In this document: in pieces, positions 53,025 to 60,278 of the stretch | Layout: each line of letters opens with the position of its first letter | Numbering within the stretch: the stretch's first letter is position 1 | Origin: Pseudomonas lactucae | GTDB lineage: Bacteria; Pseudomonadota; Gammaproteobacteria; Pseudomonadales; Pseudomonadaceae | Assembly: GCF_016937615.1 (NCBI RefSeq) | Contig: NZ_JAFHKI010000058.1 | Location: forward strand, 1-64,000 | Direction of reading: 5' to 3' | DNA: 64,000 nucleotides | Notes under the pieces: model-generated | What the model saw: the letters and a program-made list of their open reading frames with translations, nothing else | Database searches by the model: none | What the model was told of the DNA's origin: nothing | Translations under genes and position numbers: made by a program

Positions 53025-53083
53025 GAGCCTACAAGGCGTAAGGGAGACCTATCCTAACGGCGTCCTCAGGCCCTTGGCAACCG

Positions 53084-53120
53084 TTTGTGACAGCGGTTGG
53101 TACACGGTTTGTGACAGCGG
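53084..53120 (+). repeat. Paired TTTGTGACAGCGG direct repeats, possible integrase arm sites
   Basis: TTTGTGACAGCGG occurs at 53084-53096 and again at 53108-53120, 24 bp apart, 60-96 bp inside the left end. A third copy of TTTGTGACAGC lies at 59459-59469, about 80 bp inside the right end. Repeats near both ends are what arm-type integrase binding sites look like. The rest of 53025-53261 contains GC-rich direct repeats (GCGCGCAGG twice) around a CCTAC/GTAGG hairpin and no gene. Confidence 0.5.
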
Positions 53121-53261
53121 AGTCATGACTTACAGTGGCGTACAGGCACACGATAGAGACCCCCACGCGCCCAGGCGATCCGTTACGCGCGCAGGGGCCT
53201 ACGGGGGTAGGCGCGCAGGTTAGCTATGACAGGTGGTCTCACAGAAATTTCTTTCAGATCC

Positions 53262-53426
53262 TTAAAGAGCTCCCGACACGTCCGATATGACCTCTCCGAC
53301 CAGTCCAGCGATTAGCTCGCCATGAGCGCAGCCATAAAGAACCGCTACGGTCCCGACCAGCTTCCATGTGGCTTTCGACATAGCGATAGCCTTGAGGACG
53401 GCCAACCATTGTTTCTTGGCGGCCAT
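53262..53426 (-). CDS. 54-residue protein with one membrane segment
   Basis: A small gene with a good ribosome-binding site (TAGGAG, 7 bp before the ATG). The protein starts MAAKKQWLAVLKAIAMSKAT, then has a hydrophobic stretch (WKLVGTVAVLYGCAHG) and a second weaker one to the end. No family is recognised. A small membrane protein at the end of a phage-like operon might be a holin or spanin-type factor, but this is a guess. Another frame here gives an 89-residue reading without a ribosome-binding site, which I reject. Confidence 0.55.
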   Translation of the reverse strand: MAAKKQWLAVLKAIAMSKATWKLVGTVAVLYGCAHGELIAGLVGEVISDVSGAL

Positions 53427-53588
53427 AGCGGTCTCCTACGTGAAGTCTGATAAAGAATGTGGGGCATTGCCCTGCACATTTTGCATAGCAACGCATTTCA
53501 CATGGGCTGATCTGAAGGTCCATCAGTTTAGATAGGCGCTCAGGTCAGCCCACGAGGCCCATTACGGGCCCCATGGATACAGCGGGTG

Positions 53589-54623
53589 TTACGGCTTGGC
53601 GACCACGCGGGTGATCAGCGGGAAGTCTACGGTCTCGACCTGAAGTTTCTCGGTAGGGTCCGCCGGGTTTGCCAACTTGATCCTGACCTTGGCCTGAGCC
53701 ATTACGTCAGCCACACCGCTCACCTCAAAGTCCCAGCCCTGTACGCCAGCGTTACGGCTCGCCAGGATCTTCCATACGTCGCCTTCTTGATCATGGCGGA
53801 ACGACAGCGAGGCAAAGCCCTTAGGCAGCATGAAGACGCCACGATCAGACCCAGAATAGAACTGGGTGCGGCAACCCAACAGGTCCTCAATGGATTCGAC
53901 ACCGGCGCGCTGGGCAGCACGTTCAAGCATTGCCTGCTCGGTCATGTGCATCAGCAACACGAAGTCGCTCAGAGAGTTACCTACCGACTGGTTAATGCTC
54001 ATGGTCAAAGCGTCGATCCAGTCCTCAGCACGATCACGCGGAGTGGTGCCCGCAATGGTGACCTCCTTGGCTTCGGTGCTTGGGGACTTAATGAGGATGT
54101 CCACAACGGTAGAACCACAGGCCTTCTCGAAGTCGGCCAGCATCTTGTCCATCATCTGCTCCATGCCGTTGCCAGTGAAGCCAGCAACAACGTGGGCATC
54201 CAGAAGGGTGAACCGGTGCGAGAAGAATGCAGCGGTATTGGTCGGCTCAGTGAAGATGAAGTCGCCCGCTACGGCCTCCCCTTTAGTGATCTTGGAGTGA
54301 TCGTAGATCGACTGGCGCGGGTCAAACTCGACGTTGCGATTGACCATGTTGACCAGTTGAACGGGGGTCGGCTCGGTGCCCTTAGGGCGGAACTCACAGG
54401 GGATCGCATCGGCGGCGTTGTCGTGCCACTCGCCACCATTGAAGAATTCGTCCATGGCTTGGGTGATGACCTGAGCCAGGACACTTGAGTCAGTCGCCTG
54501 GGCGCCCATAGAGGCCTGGGTGGTGAACTGAAGGTTACCGCCATTGCCCCATACGGCGGTCTCATAGGAGGTCGGCGTGGTGTAGCGGTCGCGTTGGTCG
54601 CGGTGATCGGTAGATTTGGACAT
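53589..54623 (-). CDS. 344-residue protein of unknown function in the element
   Basis: A 344-residue soluble protein, the largest in the element besides the integrase. AGGAG stands 10 bp before the ATG at 54623 (MSKSTDHRDQRDRYTTPTSY); the longer frame upstream is not coding. No motif of known enzymes is seen. The second half has alternating beta-type segments (GVFMLPKGFASLSFRHDQ, WKILASRNAGVQGWDFEVSG). A gene of this size right after a small coiled-coil protein gene resembles a scaffold-capsid pair, so a virion protein is one possibility, unproven. A weak hairpin (GGCCCGTAATGGGCC) follows the stop. Confidence 0.7.
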   Translation of the reverse strand: MSKSTDHRDQRDRYTTPTSYETAVWGNGGNLQFTTQASMGAQATDSSVLAQVITQAMDEFFNGGEWHDNAADAIPCEFRPKGTEPTPVQLVNMVNRNVEFDPRQSIYDHSKITKGEAVAGDFIFTEPTNTAAFFSHRFTLLDAHVVAGFTGNGMEQMMDKMLADFEKACGSTVVDILIKSPSTEAKEVTIAGTTPRDRAEDWIDALTMSINQSVGNSLSDFVLLMHMTEQAMLERAAQRAGVESIEDLLGCRTQFYSGSDRGVFMLPKGFASLSFRHDQEGDVWKILASRNAGVQGWDFEVSGVADVMAQAKVRIKLANPADPTEKLQVETVDFPLITRVVAKP

Positions 54624-54660
54624 GAGATACGTCTCCTGAATAAGTTGAGAAAGGACAGGC

Positions 54661-55089
54661 TTAGTTGTTGTCGAGCCAGTTGCCAGACGAGAAGTCGCTA
54701 CGACCATTGGCACTGCGGATAGCGCGGCCCATGTCTTGATACTTGCGCTCACGGTCTTCACGCTTGGCACGGCGACGCGCTTCGTCCAAAGGGGTGGACT
54801 CGTAGGACTTGAAGCGCTCTGCATGCTCACGAGCGTCTTTGAGGCGCTCTGCATGTTCACGCTCAGCGGTCAACTTGCGGGTCTCGATGGACCTCACGAT
54901 GGCCGGGAAGGTAGCAGCGCTCAGACCAGCGTCCAGGTATTGGCTTACGATTGCCTCTTGGGCTGGCTTGCTGCTCCCAGCGGTGGCAATCAGGGTCGCC
55001 AGCATGACGCCCTCGGCATACGCACGAGCTACGACCTGACCTTGTACTTCAACGGTTTCAGGGGTTACGTTTTGGATATTCAGTTGCAT
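54661..55089 (-). CDS. 142-residue protein with a charged helical C-terminus
   Basis: A 142-residue protein. The first half is mildly hydrophobic (VVARAYAEGVMLATLIATAG); the second is highly charged and probably helical (REHAERLKDAREHAERFKSY, then RRRAKREDRERKYQD). A repeated unit EHAERLKDAR/EHAERFKSYE is visible. AGGAG stands 11 bp before the ATG at 55089. Function unknown. It lies 37 bp before the 344-residue gene. Confidence 0.68.
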   Translation of the reverse strand: MQLNIQNVTPETVEVQGQVVARAYAEGVMLATLIATAGSSKPAQEAIVSQYLDAGLSAATFPAIVRSIETRKLTAEREHAERLKDAREHAERFKSYESTPLDEARRRAKREDRERKYQDMGRAIRSANGRSDFSSGNWLDNN

Positions 55090-55283
55090 GGTGTTGGGTC
55101 TCCTACATCGAGACATTGATTCATGGCCTTGCCGCATAGAGGCAACGTGACCAGATGGCAAGGAGTAGCCGCACGGGCCTCTCAAGGTCATGATCAATAT
55201 CTTCTGGGTTTTGGTTGGTTGGTGCGATCACGGGGCTGTAGCTTGGCGGGTGTGATCCGGTGCCGATGGCGGACGGCGGTACG

Positions 55284-55574
55284 TTAAAGCGGGGAAGTGA
55301 TCGGTTGGCCGGTCAGTGGGATTCGCATAGGGGCGCGCATTACTGCATCGAGGTTCATGCTGGTTGTTGTAGTGATGGACTCAACGAATGAGACCATGAC
55401 CGGATTGGTCGCCTTCAGGTGTCCTATAAGTTTCTGGTAGTCCACTCCATATTCATCGTTAGTGATGACCTGTTCGCGGACATGCCAATCACGCCAGATT
55501 GTGCGCAGGGTGATCAGCTTTGTTCGACTTGAAGGGGACGTGAAGAATGCGTTGAGCTGGTCGGCAAAGGTCAT
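55284..55574 (-). CDS. 96-residue protein of unknown function
   Basis: A 96-residue protein (MTFADQLNAFFTSPSSRTKL...). Its ATG overlaps the stop of the 54-residue gene before it (ATGA), and GGGAG lies about 9 bp upstream, so translation is probably coupled. No domain recognised. The following 194 bp up to the next start contain nothing convincing. Confidence 0.65.
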   Translation of the reverse strand: MTFADQLNAFFTSPSSRTKLITLRTIWRDWHVREQVITNDEYGVDYQKLIGHLKATNPVMVSFVESITTTTSMNLDAVMRAPMRIPLTGQPITSPL

Positions 55575-55735
55575 GGAAGTTGCTCCCGCTGGTGATACGG
55601 GTAGCGCTGACGCTTACGGGCCTCCCGGTAGTAGTGAAGCCTCCGCTCAACGATGGCGCGACGTTCATCTTCAGGAGTCCCGGCGAGCATTAGTTTCAGA
55701 GTCAGGCAAAGTAGGTGGCGTTGGCGGTTACTCAC
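55571..55735 (-). CDS. 54-residue basic protein, coupled at both ends
   Basis: A GTG-started gene of 54 codons (MSNRQRHLLCLTLKLMLAGT...). Its start overlaps the stop of the KilA-N gene (GTGA) and its stop overlaps the next start (ATGA). This perfect chain strongly suggests a real gene despite the short length. The product is very basic and rich in Arg, Tyr and Gln at the C-terminus (RRLHYYREARKRQRYPYHQR), possibly nucleic-acid binding. Confidence 0.6.
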   Translation of the reverse strand: MSNRQRHLLCLTLKLMLAGTPEDERRAIVERRLHYYREARKRQRYPYHQREQLP

Positions 55736-56478
55736 TCGACCACCTTCTTCATCTTCTTGGCACGAGCATCAGAAGCCTTTTTACGGGCTCGATCAGCGAT
55801 AGCGGTGTTGATTTCCATAGCTTTCCCCTGGAGCCAGGAGAGGCCTTTGGCGGTGACCCGGAAACCGTCATCGTTCCCGTGTTGAGTCGCGCAGTATTTG
55901 AACCAACCGCCCTCGAACCCACTCGCCTTTGGCTTAAGGATTTGACGGTACTCGGTGGGATGCTCCAGGCAAACAAACGCCTTGGTTTGGACCAGATAAC
56001 GCTTAGCCAGTTGAGGCTTGGTCACCCCGGCCATACGGCAAGCTTCATTCCACGGAACTCCAATGCCAAGCAGGCGGCGGTCAACAAGGTCAACTTTGGG
56101 TGCCGCCGTAGCCAGCCGTGACTCTGCATCAGCGGCTGCAAGAAGAGCCATGCGGGCACTGAGGATAGAATCGTTACGCATAGCCACGAAAGCATGGATG
56201 ACCATCAGATAGAAGTCAGTCGAGACCCACATGGCGTAAGCTATAGTCGCAGCCTCGGTTGCCATGGTCCCGCCGTTGTCGCCATGGACGATGTTGAAAT
56301 TTCCACATCGGTGCAGCTCAGCCTGTACGGCGTTGTTCCATTGCCCCGGACGTTTGTTATCCGGCAGTGTCAGTGTTTTATGGATCCCGGTGAGACTCCA
56401 CATTCCATCTTCATTCGGCTTGAAGGTTTGCCCCTCAATCACAATGGGCATCAGGTCGGCTTGGTTGGTGGTTAGCAT
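55732..56478 (-). CDS. KilA-N domain protein
   Basis: A 248-residue protein. Residues 20-110 form a KilA-N DNA-binding domain (WSLTGIHKTLTLPDNKRPGQ, then GGTMATEAATIAYAMWVSTD). The C-terminal part has a further winged-helix-like region (WNEACRMAGVTKPQLAKRYL, FRVTAKGLSWLQGKAMEINT). KilA-N proteins are common in phages and act as antirepressors or regulators. I start it at the ATG at 56478 with AAAGGA upstream. First gene of a coupled chain with the two small genes after it. Confidence 0.8.
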   Translation of the reverse strand: MLTTNQADLMPIVIEGQTFKPNEDGMWSLTGIHKTLTLPDNKRPGQWNNAVQAELHRCGNFNIVHGDNGGTMATEAATIAYAMWVSTDFYLMVIHAFVAMRNDSILSARMALLAAADAESRLATAAPKVDLVDRRLLGIGVPWNEACRMAGVTKPQLAKRYLVQTKAFVCLEHPTEYRQILKPKASGFEGGWFKYCATQHGNDDGFRVTAKGLSWLQGKAMEINTAIADRARKKASDARAKKMKKVVE

Positions 56479-56953
56479 AGTTGTCGTGTCCTTTTTGGTA
56501 GTGCCCTCCAGGTCGCACCCACCACCGAGCATCCAGACCCCGACAAAGGGACCCGGCGTGGCATGGAAGGCACTATCAGAAAGACTGGATGGATATAAGC
56601 CCAGCGACGGGCGTGTGTGACCAGGGAATGGCTGCTGATATTTATTTCAAAATAAACCGAGCTGTCCCTGTTATTGTGAGGGTTTTTAAATCCACTTGAC
56701 GAACCGCTTATATTCCTTTAGGGAATCATGAAGTCCGTACCGGATGGGGAGACCCGTTGGCAGACCCAAAGGGGAGGGAGTTCCTTATGGGATCTTAAAG
56801 TCCACTCTATGAGTAGGGATTATTTTGCAAAATAGCAAATCCCTTCACCCTGGGTCACCTAACGCCCTTGGGGTCCTCAATGAGCACCCAGTGAGTTTTT
56901 ACCCAAGACACGTAAAGAAGAGGTCATAAAGTTTTCTTTTATATTATCCGGCG
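56479..56953. promoter_or_regulatory. 475-bp control region with a phage-type promoter motif
   Basis: No convincing gene lies here. On the minus strand TAAAAACCCTCAC (56676-56688) matches the first 13 bases of the promoter consensus I recall for the T7-like P. putida phage gh-1, and lies 198 bp before the KilA-N start. The following bases (AATAACAGG) differ from that consensus. Two palindromes, TTTATTTCAAAATAAA (56641-56656) and ATTTTGCAAAAT (56822-56833), could be operators. A hairpin AGGGATT...AATCCCT surrounds the second. A plus-strand reading of 36 codons at 56728 is weak. Confidence 0.5.
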
Positions 56954-57562
56954 TTAATTCGGAAAGGCCCGGAATAGAGCCTCCGCGTCCAATTCAGCCT
57001 TGATTGAAGGGTGCCGCTCAACGTAGGAGGCGATTCCATGAGCAGCATGTCGGGCAGCCTTGGCGATGCGCTGTGCGGTCCGTGAACTGATCTCGCTGGT
57101 CTTGCAGGCTTCAGTCGTGATCTCCGTAGCAAACAACGCACCGATGACTGCACGGGCCTTTACGTTGATCTTGCCATTCGTAACCCCGGCACTGGTGATG
57201 ATCGACCCCGTGATGATGTGTTCGACCCACGGCAGTAGGTCAGGCACCGCAAGGAGATACATGTAGGCAGCTACTGGATTAGCAAAACTGGTCTTGGGTC
57301 TGCCACGGACTGACTTGGCTGGCTCGACAGCTTCAGCAGTTGGCTCAACCTTTGACAGGGTGACATTGCCATGGTCCGCCGCGAGGCGACTATCAGCCCT
57401 ACGCTCAGCAGTCCAGGCTTTATACTGTGCCTCAGGATTCTTGGGCCGGACCATCTCGCTTTGAGTGATGACCTCGCCCGTGGTCGGATCGGCGTGAAGG
57501 ATGTGCCCCGTCTCATAATCAACGTGACGGTGAAGTGGTCCGGGTTGAGTAAGCAAAGTCAT
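56954..57562 (-). CDS. 202-residue protein, probably DNA-binding
   Basis: A 202-residue protein. The C-terminal half holds a helix-turn-helix-like stretch (FATEITTEACKTSEISSRTA, then QRIAKAARHAAHG), preceded by a basic linker (SVRGRPKTSF) like an AT-hook. Together they suggest a transcription factor of the element. GAGGG precedes the ATG at 57562. No family is recognised. Confidence 0.65.
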   Translation of the reverse strand: MTLLTQPGPLHRHVDYETGHILHADPTTGEVITQSEMVRPKNPEAQYKAWTAERRADSRLAADHGNVTLSKVEPTAEAVEPAKSVRGRPKTSFANPVAAYMYLLAVPDLLPWVEHIITGSIITSAGVTNGKINVKARAVIGALFATEITTEACKTSEISSRTAQRIAKAARHAAHGIASYVERHPSIKAELDAEALFRAFPN

Positions 57563-57568
57563 AGGGTG

Positions 57569-57625
57569 CCCTCACAAGATCAAATTGGCGACCGTTGCGG
57601 CCACCGTGTTCTTGTGAGGGTTTTT
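57569..57625. promoter_or_regulatory. Inverted repeat with the second phage-type motif
   Basis: CCCTCACAAG (57569-57578) and CTTGTGAGGG (57611-57620) are perfect inverted copies 32 bp apart, followed on the plus strand by TTTTT. On the minus strand the right copy reads AAAAACCCTCACAAGAACA, nearly the same as the motif at 56676-56688 (AAAAACCCTCACAATAACA). It stands about 50 bp before the 202-residue gene. It may be a phage-polymerase promoter, an operator pair, or a plus-strand terminator. Confidence 0.5.
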
Positions 57626-57684
57626 GGATCTTCGTTCGCCCATGAAGGGACGCCGTACGGGCCGCCCTCCACTTGCGATGATTC

Positions 57685-57843
57685 TTACGAACCCTTGTAG
57701 CCGTTACGCTGAGCGTTAGAAACACAATCAACGCGATTTGCATAGCCTTGCGAAGAGGCCCCTACGATACGGCCATTAGGTGCCGTACGGTTCCAGCGCC
57801 ACTCGCCAGCGTTGTCTTTATAAAAATCCCAAGTATCGTTCAT
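57685..57843 (-). CDS. YegP/DUF1508 mini-protein
   Basis: A 52-residue protein consisting of a single DUF1508 (YegP) unit: WDFYKDNAGEWRWNRTAPNG, then RIVGASSQGYANRVDCVSNA. YegP-type domains are common in bacteria, often in two copies, with no clear function; single-unit forms occur in phages and islands. AGAGGTGG precedes the ATG. Confidence 0.78.
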   Translation of the reverse strand: MNDTWDFYKDNAGEWRWNRTAPNGRIVGASSQGYANRVDCVSNAQRNGYKGS

Positions 57844-58008
57844 GCTCAGCCACCTCTAATCAAAGCTAAAGGGCCAACTTCTTCCTTGTCGGAGAGACAT
57901 CATGACCACACGATGAAACTTCAGCGTGCGAGAGCCAATATGGATCCAATGCTGGCCTTTTCAAGGCACTTGGCCACATCACAACTGTAAGTGTTTATGT
58001 CAAAGCTC

Positions 58009-59505
58009 TCATGGACACCGACCAAACATTCCACGGAGCATCTCCGCGATCACATCGACGGGGACGCCAGAACCGTATGTATCAAACGTAATAGTGCCAG
58101 ACGCATGGCCCATGACCGCCTGGGCGTGGACTGTAGGAACCCCTTTGACCTGCATCAAAGACGCCAGAGCGTGACGCAGTGAATGGAAGGTCAGCCCCCC
58201 AGTAAATGAATCACCAAGTGCTGCGGGTATAGCTTGTTGGTTCGCCCATTCACCGGCTGTTTTGTAGCCAATCTGGGCTAACGCTTCTGACCCAGATAGC
58301 TTGCACGCCTCGACGTATCGTAGAAACGCCGCAAGGTCGAATCCATAGGCACCGTCAGTCAATGGCACCAGCCGCTCACTGCGCTTATTCTTGATGGATT
58401 TACCTTCACCGGCTTCGTTGATATGAATGACGGTAATGCCTGACTCAAGAGTCTGCACGTCACCTACAGTAAGCTGAGATATTTCATTCAGTCGCCCACC
58501 AGTAATGACACCGAGGCTCAGCAGCCAGCGCTTCCATGAGGTCTCTGGCAGCTTGTTCGCGTAATCCATCAACTGACCCACCTGCGCCTGGGTGAACGCC
58601 TTGCGGGTGGACTCAAGGCCCTTGGTGAGCTTGAGCTTCTTGTCATAGGTATTGACCAAGTGACCGTTGTCCTTCGCCCAGGTCAATACAGCCGATAGTT
58701 TCACCAGCAGCTTGTTGACCGTGGATGGCATACGACCATCGGACAGACGATCACGAAGGGCCACAAGGTCCTCCCTTGAGTGGCTCCGCAGGTCCAACCC
58801 ACCCAGCGACGTGGCGAGTGTTCCGTGGCACACCTTGGTTTCCTTCAGGGTAGAAGCCTTCTGGTCCTGCGCACGGTCAGCCATGTAGAGAGCGGACAGG
58901 GCCTCAAAGGTAAGCTCAGGGGCACTTACAGATTGGGAGAGGGAGAGAGGCTCGTTTGCGGAGAGCTTCAAGCTGGGGTCAGTACGGCCCTCAAGATCCC
59001 TGATGATCCTAACCAGTGGCACAGAGTCACCCTGCAAGCGCATCTGGGCGGCGCTCATTACCTCACGGGCCTTGGCAACATGTTCATGCTGGTCAACGCT
59101 GAGAGGCATCGTAGCGGCGATCTCCGTTAGGTTTGTCCTAACGTCCTCATACAGGTCACCCCAGTCACGTAGTGAGTGAACATCGTGCGCACAGGCCAGA
59201 AGACCTTCAGCGACCCAGATCAGATGCTCACGTAATTCATTCCAAGACGCGTCAGGGTGGTCCAGATGGAAAGACTTAATGGTATCTGCAAGTCGGCGTG
59301 AAGCGTCCATAGCGGCCTTACGGTCAGTGGTCTTGAGGGAGACGGAAACAGTTTCAGTAGTGCTGCCTGTCCGGCGAAGGCGCAGATAGTAAACGCCGTT
59401 GCGTCGGTAGTGATAGAGCTTAGCGAGTCGTGTACGTGGGCTCAGCAAAGCCAGCGTATTTGTGACAGCACTTGTAACAGGGTAGAGCTTATCGTTGACC
59501 TTCAT
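58009..59505 (-). CDS. int: Tyrosine-recombinase integrase of the element
   Basis: A 498-residue phage-type integrase. N-terminal arm-binding part: YYLRLRRTGSTTETVSVSLK near residues 39-58. SAM-like core-binding part from about residue 198. Catalytic residues: Arg338 in TGGRLNE, Lys near 372-374, His441 and Arg444 in HSLRH, His467 in MGHASG, Tyr477 in FDTYG. It recombines the element at the LysR 3' end. Its ATG is 46 bp from the right repeat, so in the excised circle its upstream DNA is the attP region and the left-end repeats; after integration it may lose its normal promoter. Confidence 0.95.
   Translation of the reverse strand: MKVNDKLYPVTSAVTNTLALLSPRTRLAKLYHYRRNGVYYLRLRRTGSTTETVSVSLKTTDRKAAMDASRRLADTIKSFHLDHPDASWNELREHLIWVAEGLLACAHDVHSLRDWGDLYEDVRTNLTEIAATMPLSVDQHEHVAKAREVMSAAQMRLQGDSVPLVRIIRDLEGRTDPSLKLSANEPLSLSQSVSAPELTFEALSALYMADRAQDQKASTLKETKVCHGTLATSLGGLDLRSHSREDLVALRDRLSDGRMPSTVNKLLVKLSAVLTWAKDNGHLVNTYDKKLKLTKGLESTRKAFTQAQVGQLMDYANKLPETSWKRWLLSLGVITGGRLNEISQLTVGDVQTLESGITVIHINEAGEGKSIKNKRSERLVPLTDGAYGFDLAAFLRYVEACKLSGSEALAQIGYKTAGEWANQQAIPAALGDSFTGGLTFHSLRHALASLMQVKGVPTVHAQAVMGHASGTITFDTYGSGVPVDVIAEMLRGMFGRCP
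59459..59469 (+). repeat. Third TTTGTGACAGC copy, near the right end
   Basis: The sequence matches the two copies at 53084-53120 and is followed by ACTTGTAACAGG. It lies inside the first codons of the integrase gene. A candidate arm-type integrase site. Confidence 0.4.
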
Positions 59506-59550
59506 GGCGTTAGGGTCCCGTATTCATTGGGTGGAACCCTTACGTCCTGT

Positions 59551-59687
59551 AGTTCTGGATGTATTGCCGGGAGGATCTGCGGAAGCTGAAGCGGATTACG
59601 TTGTTGTGGGATTACATCCGGGAAGTGACGGAGCAGAACCAGGGGTTGTTGATGGGGGAGACGCGGGAGATGCGTTTTGCGGACTAA
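59551..59687 (+). pseudogene. Displaced original 3' end of the LysR gene (attR)
   Basis: This 137-bp fragment reads in frame as the last 44 residues of the LysR regulator (FWMYCREDLRKLKRITLLWD, then YIREVTEQNQGLLMGETREM and RFAD, stop). It has no start of its own. Its identical stretches with the left copy are at 59551-59563 and 59602-59617. It looks like the end of the gene before insertion. The following 95 bp before yfiB carry only short GC-rich hairpin sequence. Confidence 0.85.
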
Positions 59688-59782
59688 AGGCCAGCACACG
59701 GCGGTGTGAATGTGGGAGCACGTCGAATCGTCGCACCGCCCCACATTGGATTGCATTTCAGATTGGGGCGGGATGATTCCAG

Positions 59783-60274
59783 TCAGTCAGCAATCACCAC
59801 GATCGACACCCGCCGATTCTCGGTGCGCCCTGCTGCCGTGTCGTTGGACGCCACCGGCTCGCCACTGCCCAACCCGCGCAGTTGGACGTTTTGTTCTTTC
59901 ATGCCCACCCCGACCAGCACCGTTGCCACACTTTTGGCGCGGCGCAGGGAGAGTTGCTGATTGTAGATTTCCTTGCCCGAGGCGTCGGTGTGGCCGTCGA
60001 CGCGCACGCGTTCGATGCCTACGCCCAGCAGGGCCTTGCCGATGCGCTGGACGATTTCGGTGCTGGGAGGGTTGAGGGTTTCGACGTCGCTGCCAAACAG
60101 CACTTTGCCGGACAGGCCGAACGCCCAGCCTTCGTCGGTAAGTTCGAAGCCTTGCTGTTTGAGGACGGCAACTTGCGCGGGCGTCAGGCCTTTGGGGGGA
60201 GGTGTCTGGCAGCCGCCAAGGGCCAGCAGTGCCACCAATAATGTGAAGAACATAACGCGCGCAATCGAGAACAA
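59783..60274 (-). CDS. yfiB: YfiB, OmpA-family outer-membrane lipoprotein
   Basis: A 163-residue lipoprotein with lipobox LLALGGC (Cys22) and a C-terminal OmpA peptidoglycan-binding domain (VRVDGHTDASGKEIYNQQLS, GLGSGEPVASNDTAAGR). YfiB takes up YfiR at the outer membrane and so frees YfiN. The best start is a TTG at 60274, with AGGAG 9 bp upstream and directly after the yfiN stop. The ATG 21 bp further in is an alternative. Confidence 0.88.
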   Translation of the reverse strand: MFSIARVMFFTLLVALLALGGCQTPPPKGLTPAQVAVLKQQGFELTDEGWAFGLSGKVLFGSDVETLNPPSTEIVQRIGKALLGVGIERVRVDGHTDASGKEIYNQQLSLRRAKSVATVLVGVGMKEQNVQLRGLGSGEPVASNDTAAGRTENRRVSIVVIAD

Positions 60275-60278
60275 GGGA

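Larger units (their letters stand above)
52888..59563. mobile_element. Integrative element of about 6.7 kb in a LysR gene
   Basis: The element is bounded by two 137-bp imperfect direct repeats of the LysR 3' end (52888-53024 and 59551-59687). It holds a tyrosine integrase next to the right end and seven or eight small genes, all on the minus strand. Base composition and codon use look less GC-rich than the surroundings. I see no replication gene, terminase, portal, tail or toxin. It could be a phage satellite, a very reduced prophage, or a minimal genomic island. Ends are given as the left edges of the repeats; the exact crossover could lie further in. Confidence 0.85.

Noticed and set aside
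53025..53261. T7-type promoter around TAAGGGAGACC
   Set aside because: Only the region after a start site would match; the upstream recognition part is lacking.
53254..53523. 89-codon minus-strand frame near the left end of the element
   Set aside because: It has no ribosome-binding site and overlaps the 54-residue gene, which has one.
56728..56838. 36-codon plus-strand frame in the element control region
   Set aside because: AGGGAATC before the ATG is a weak signal and the frame is opposite to all other element genes; not enough support.
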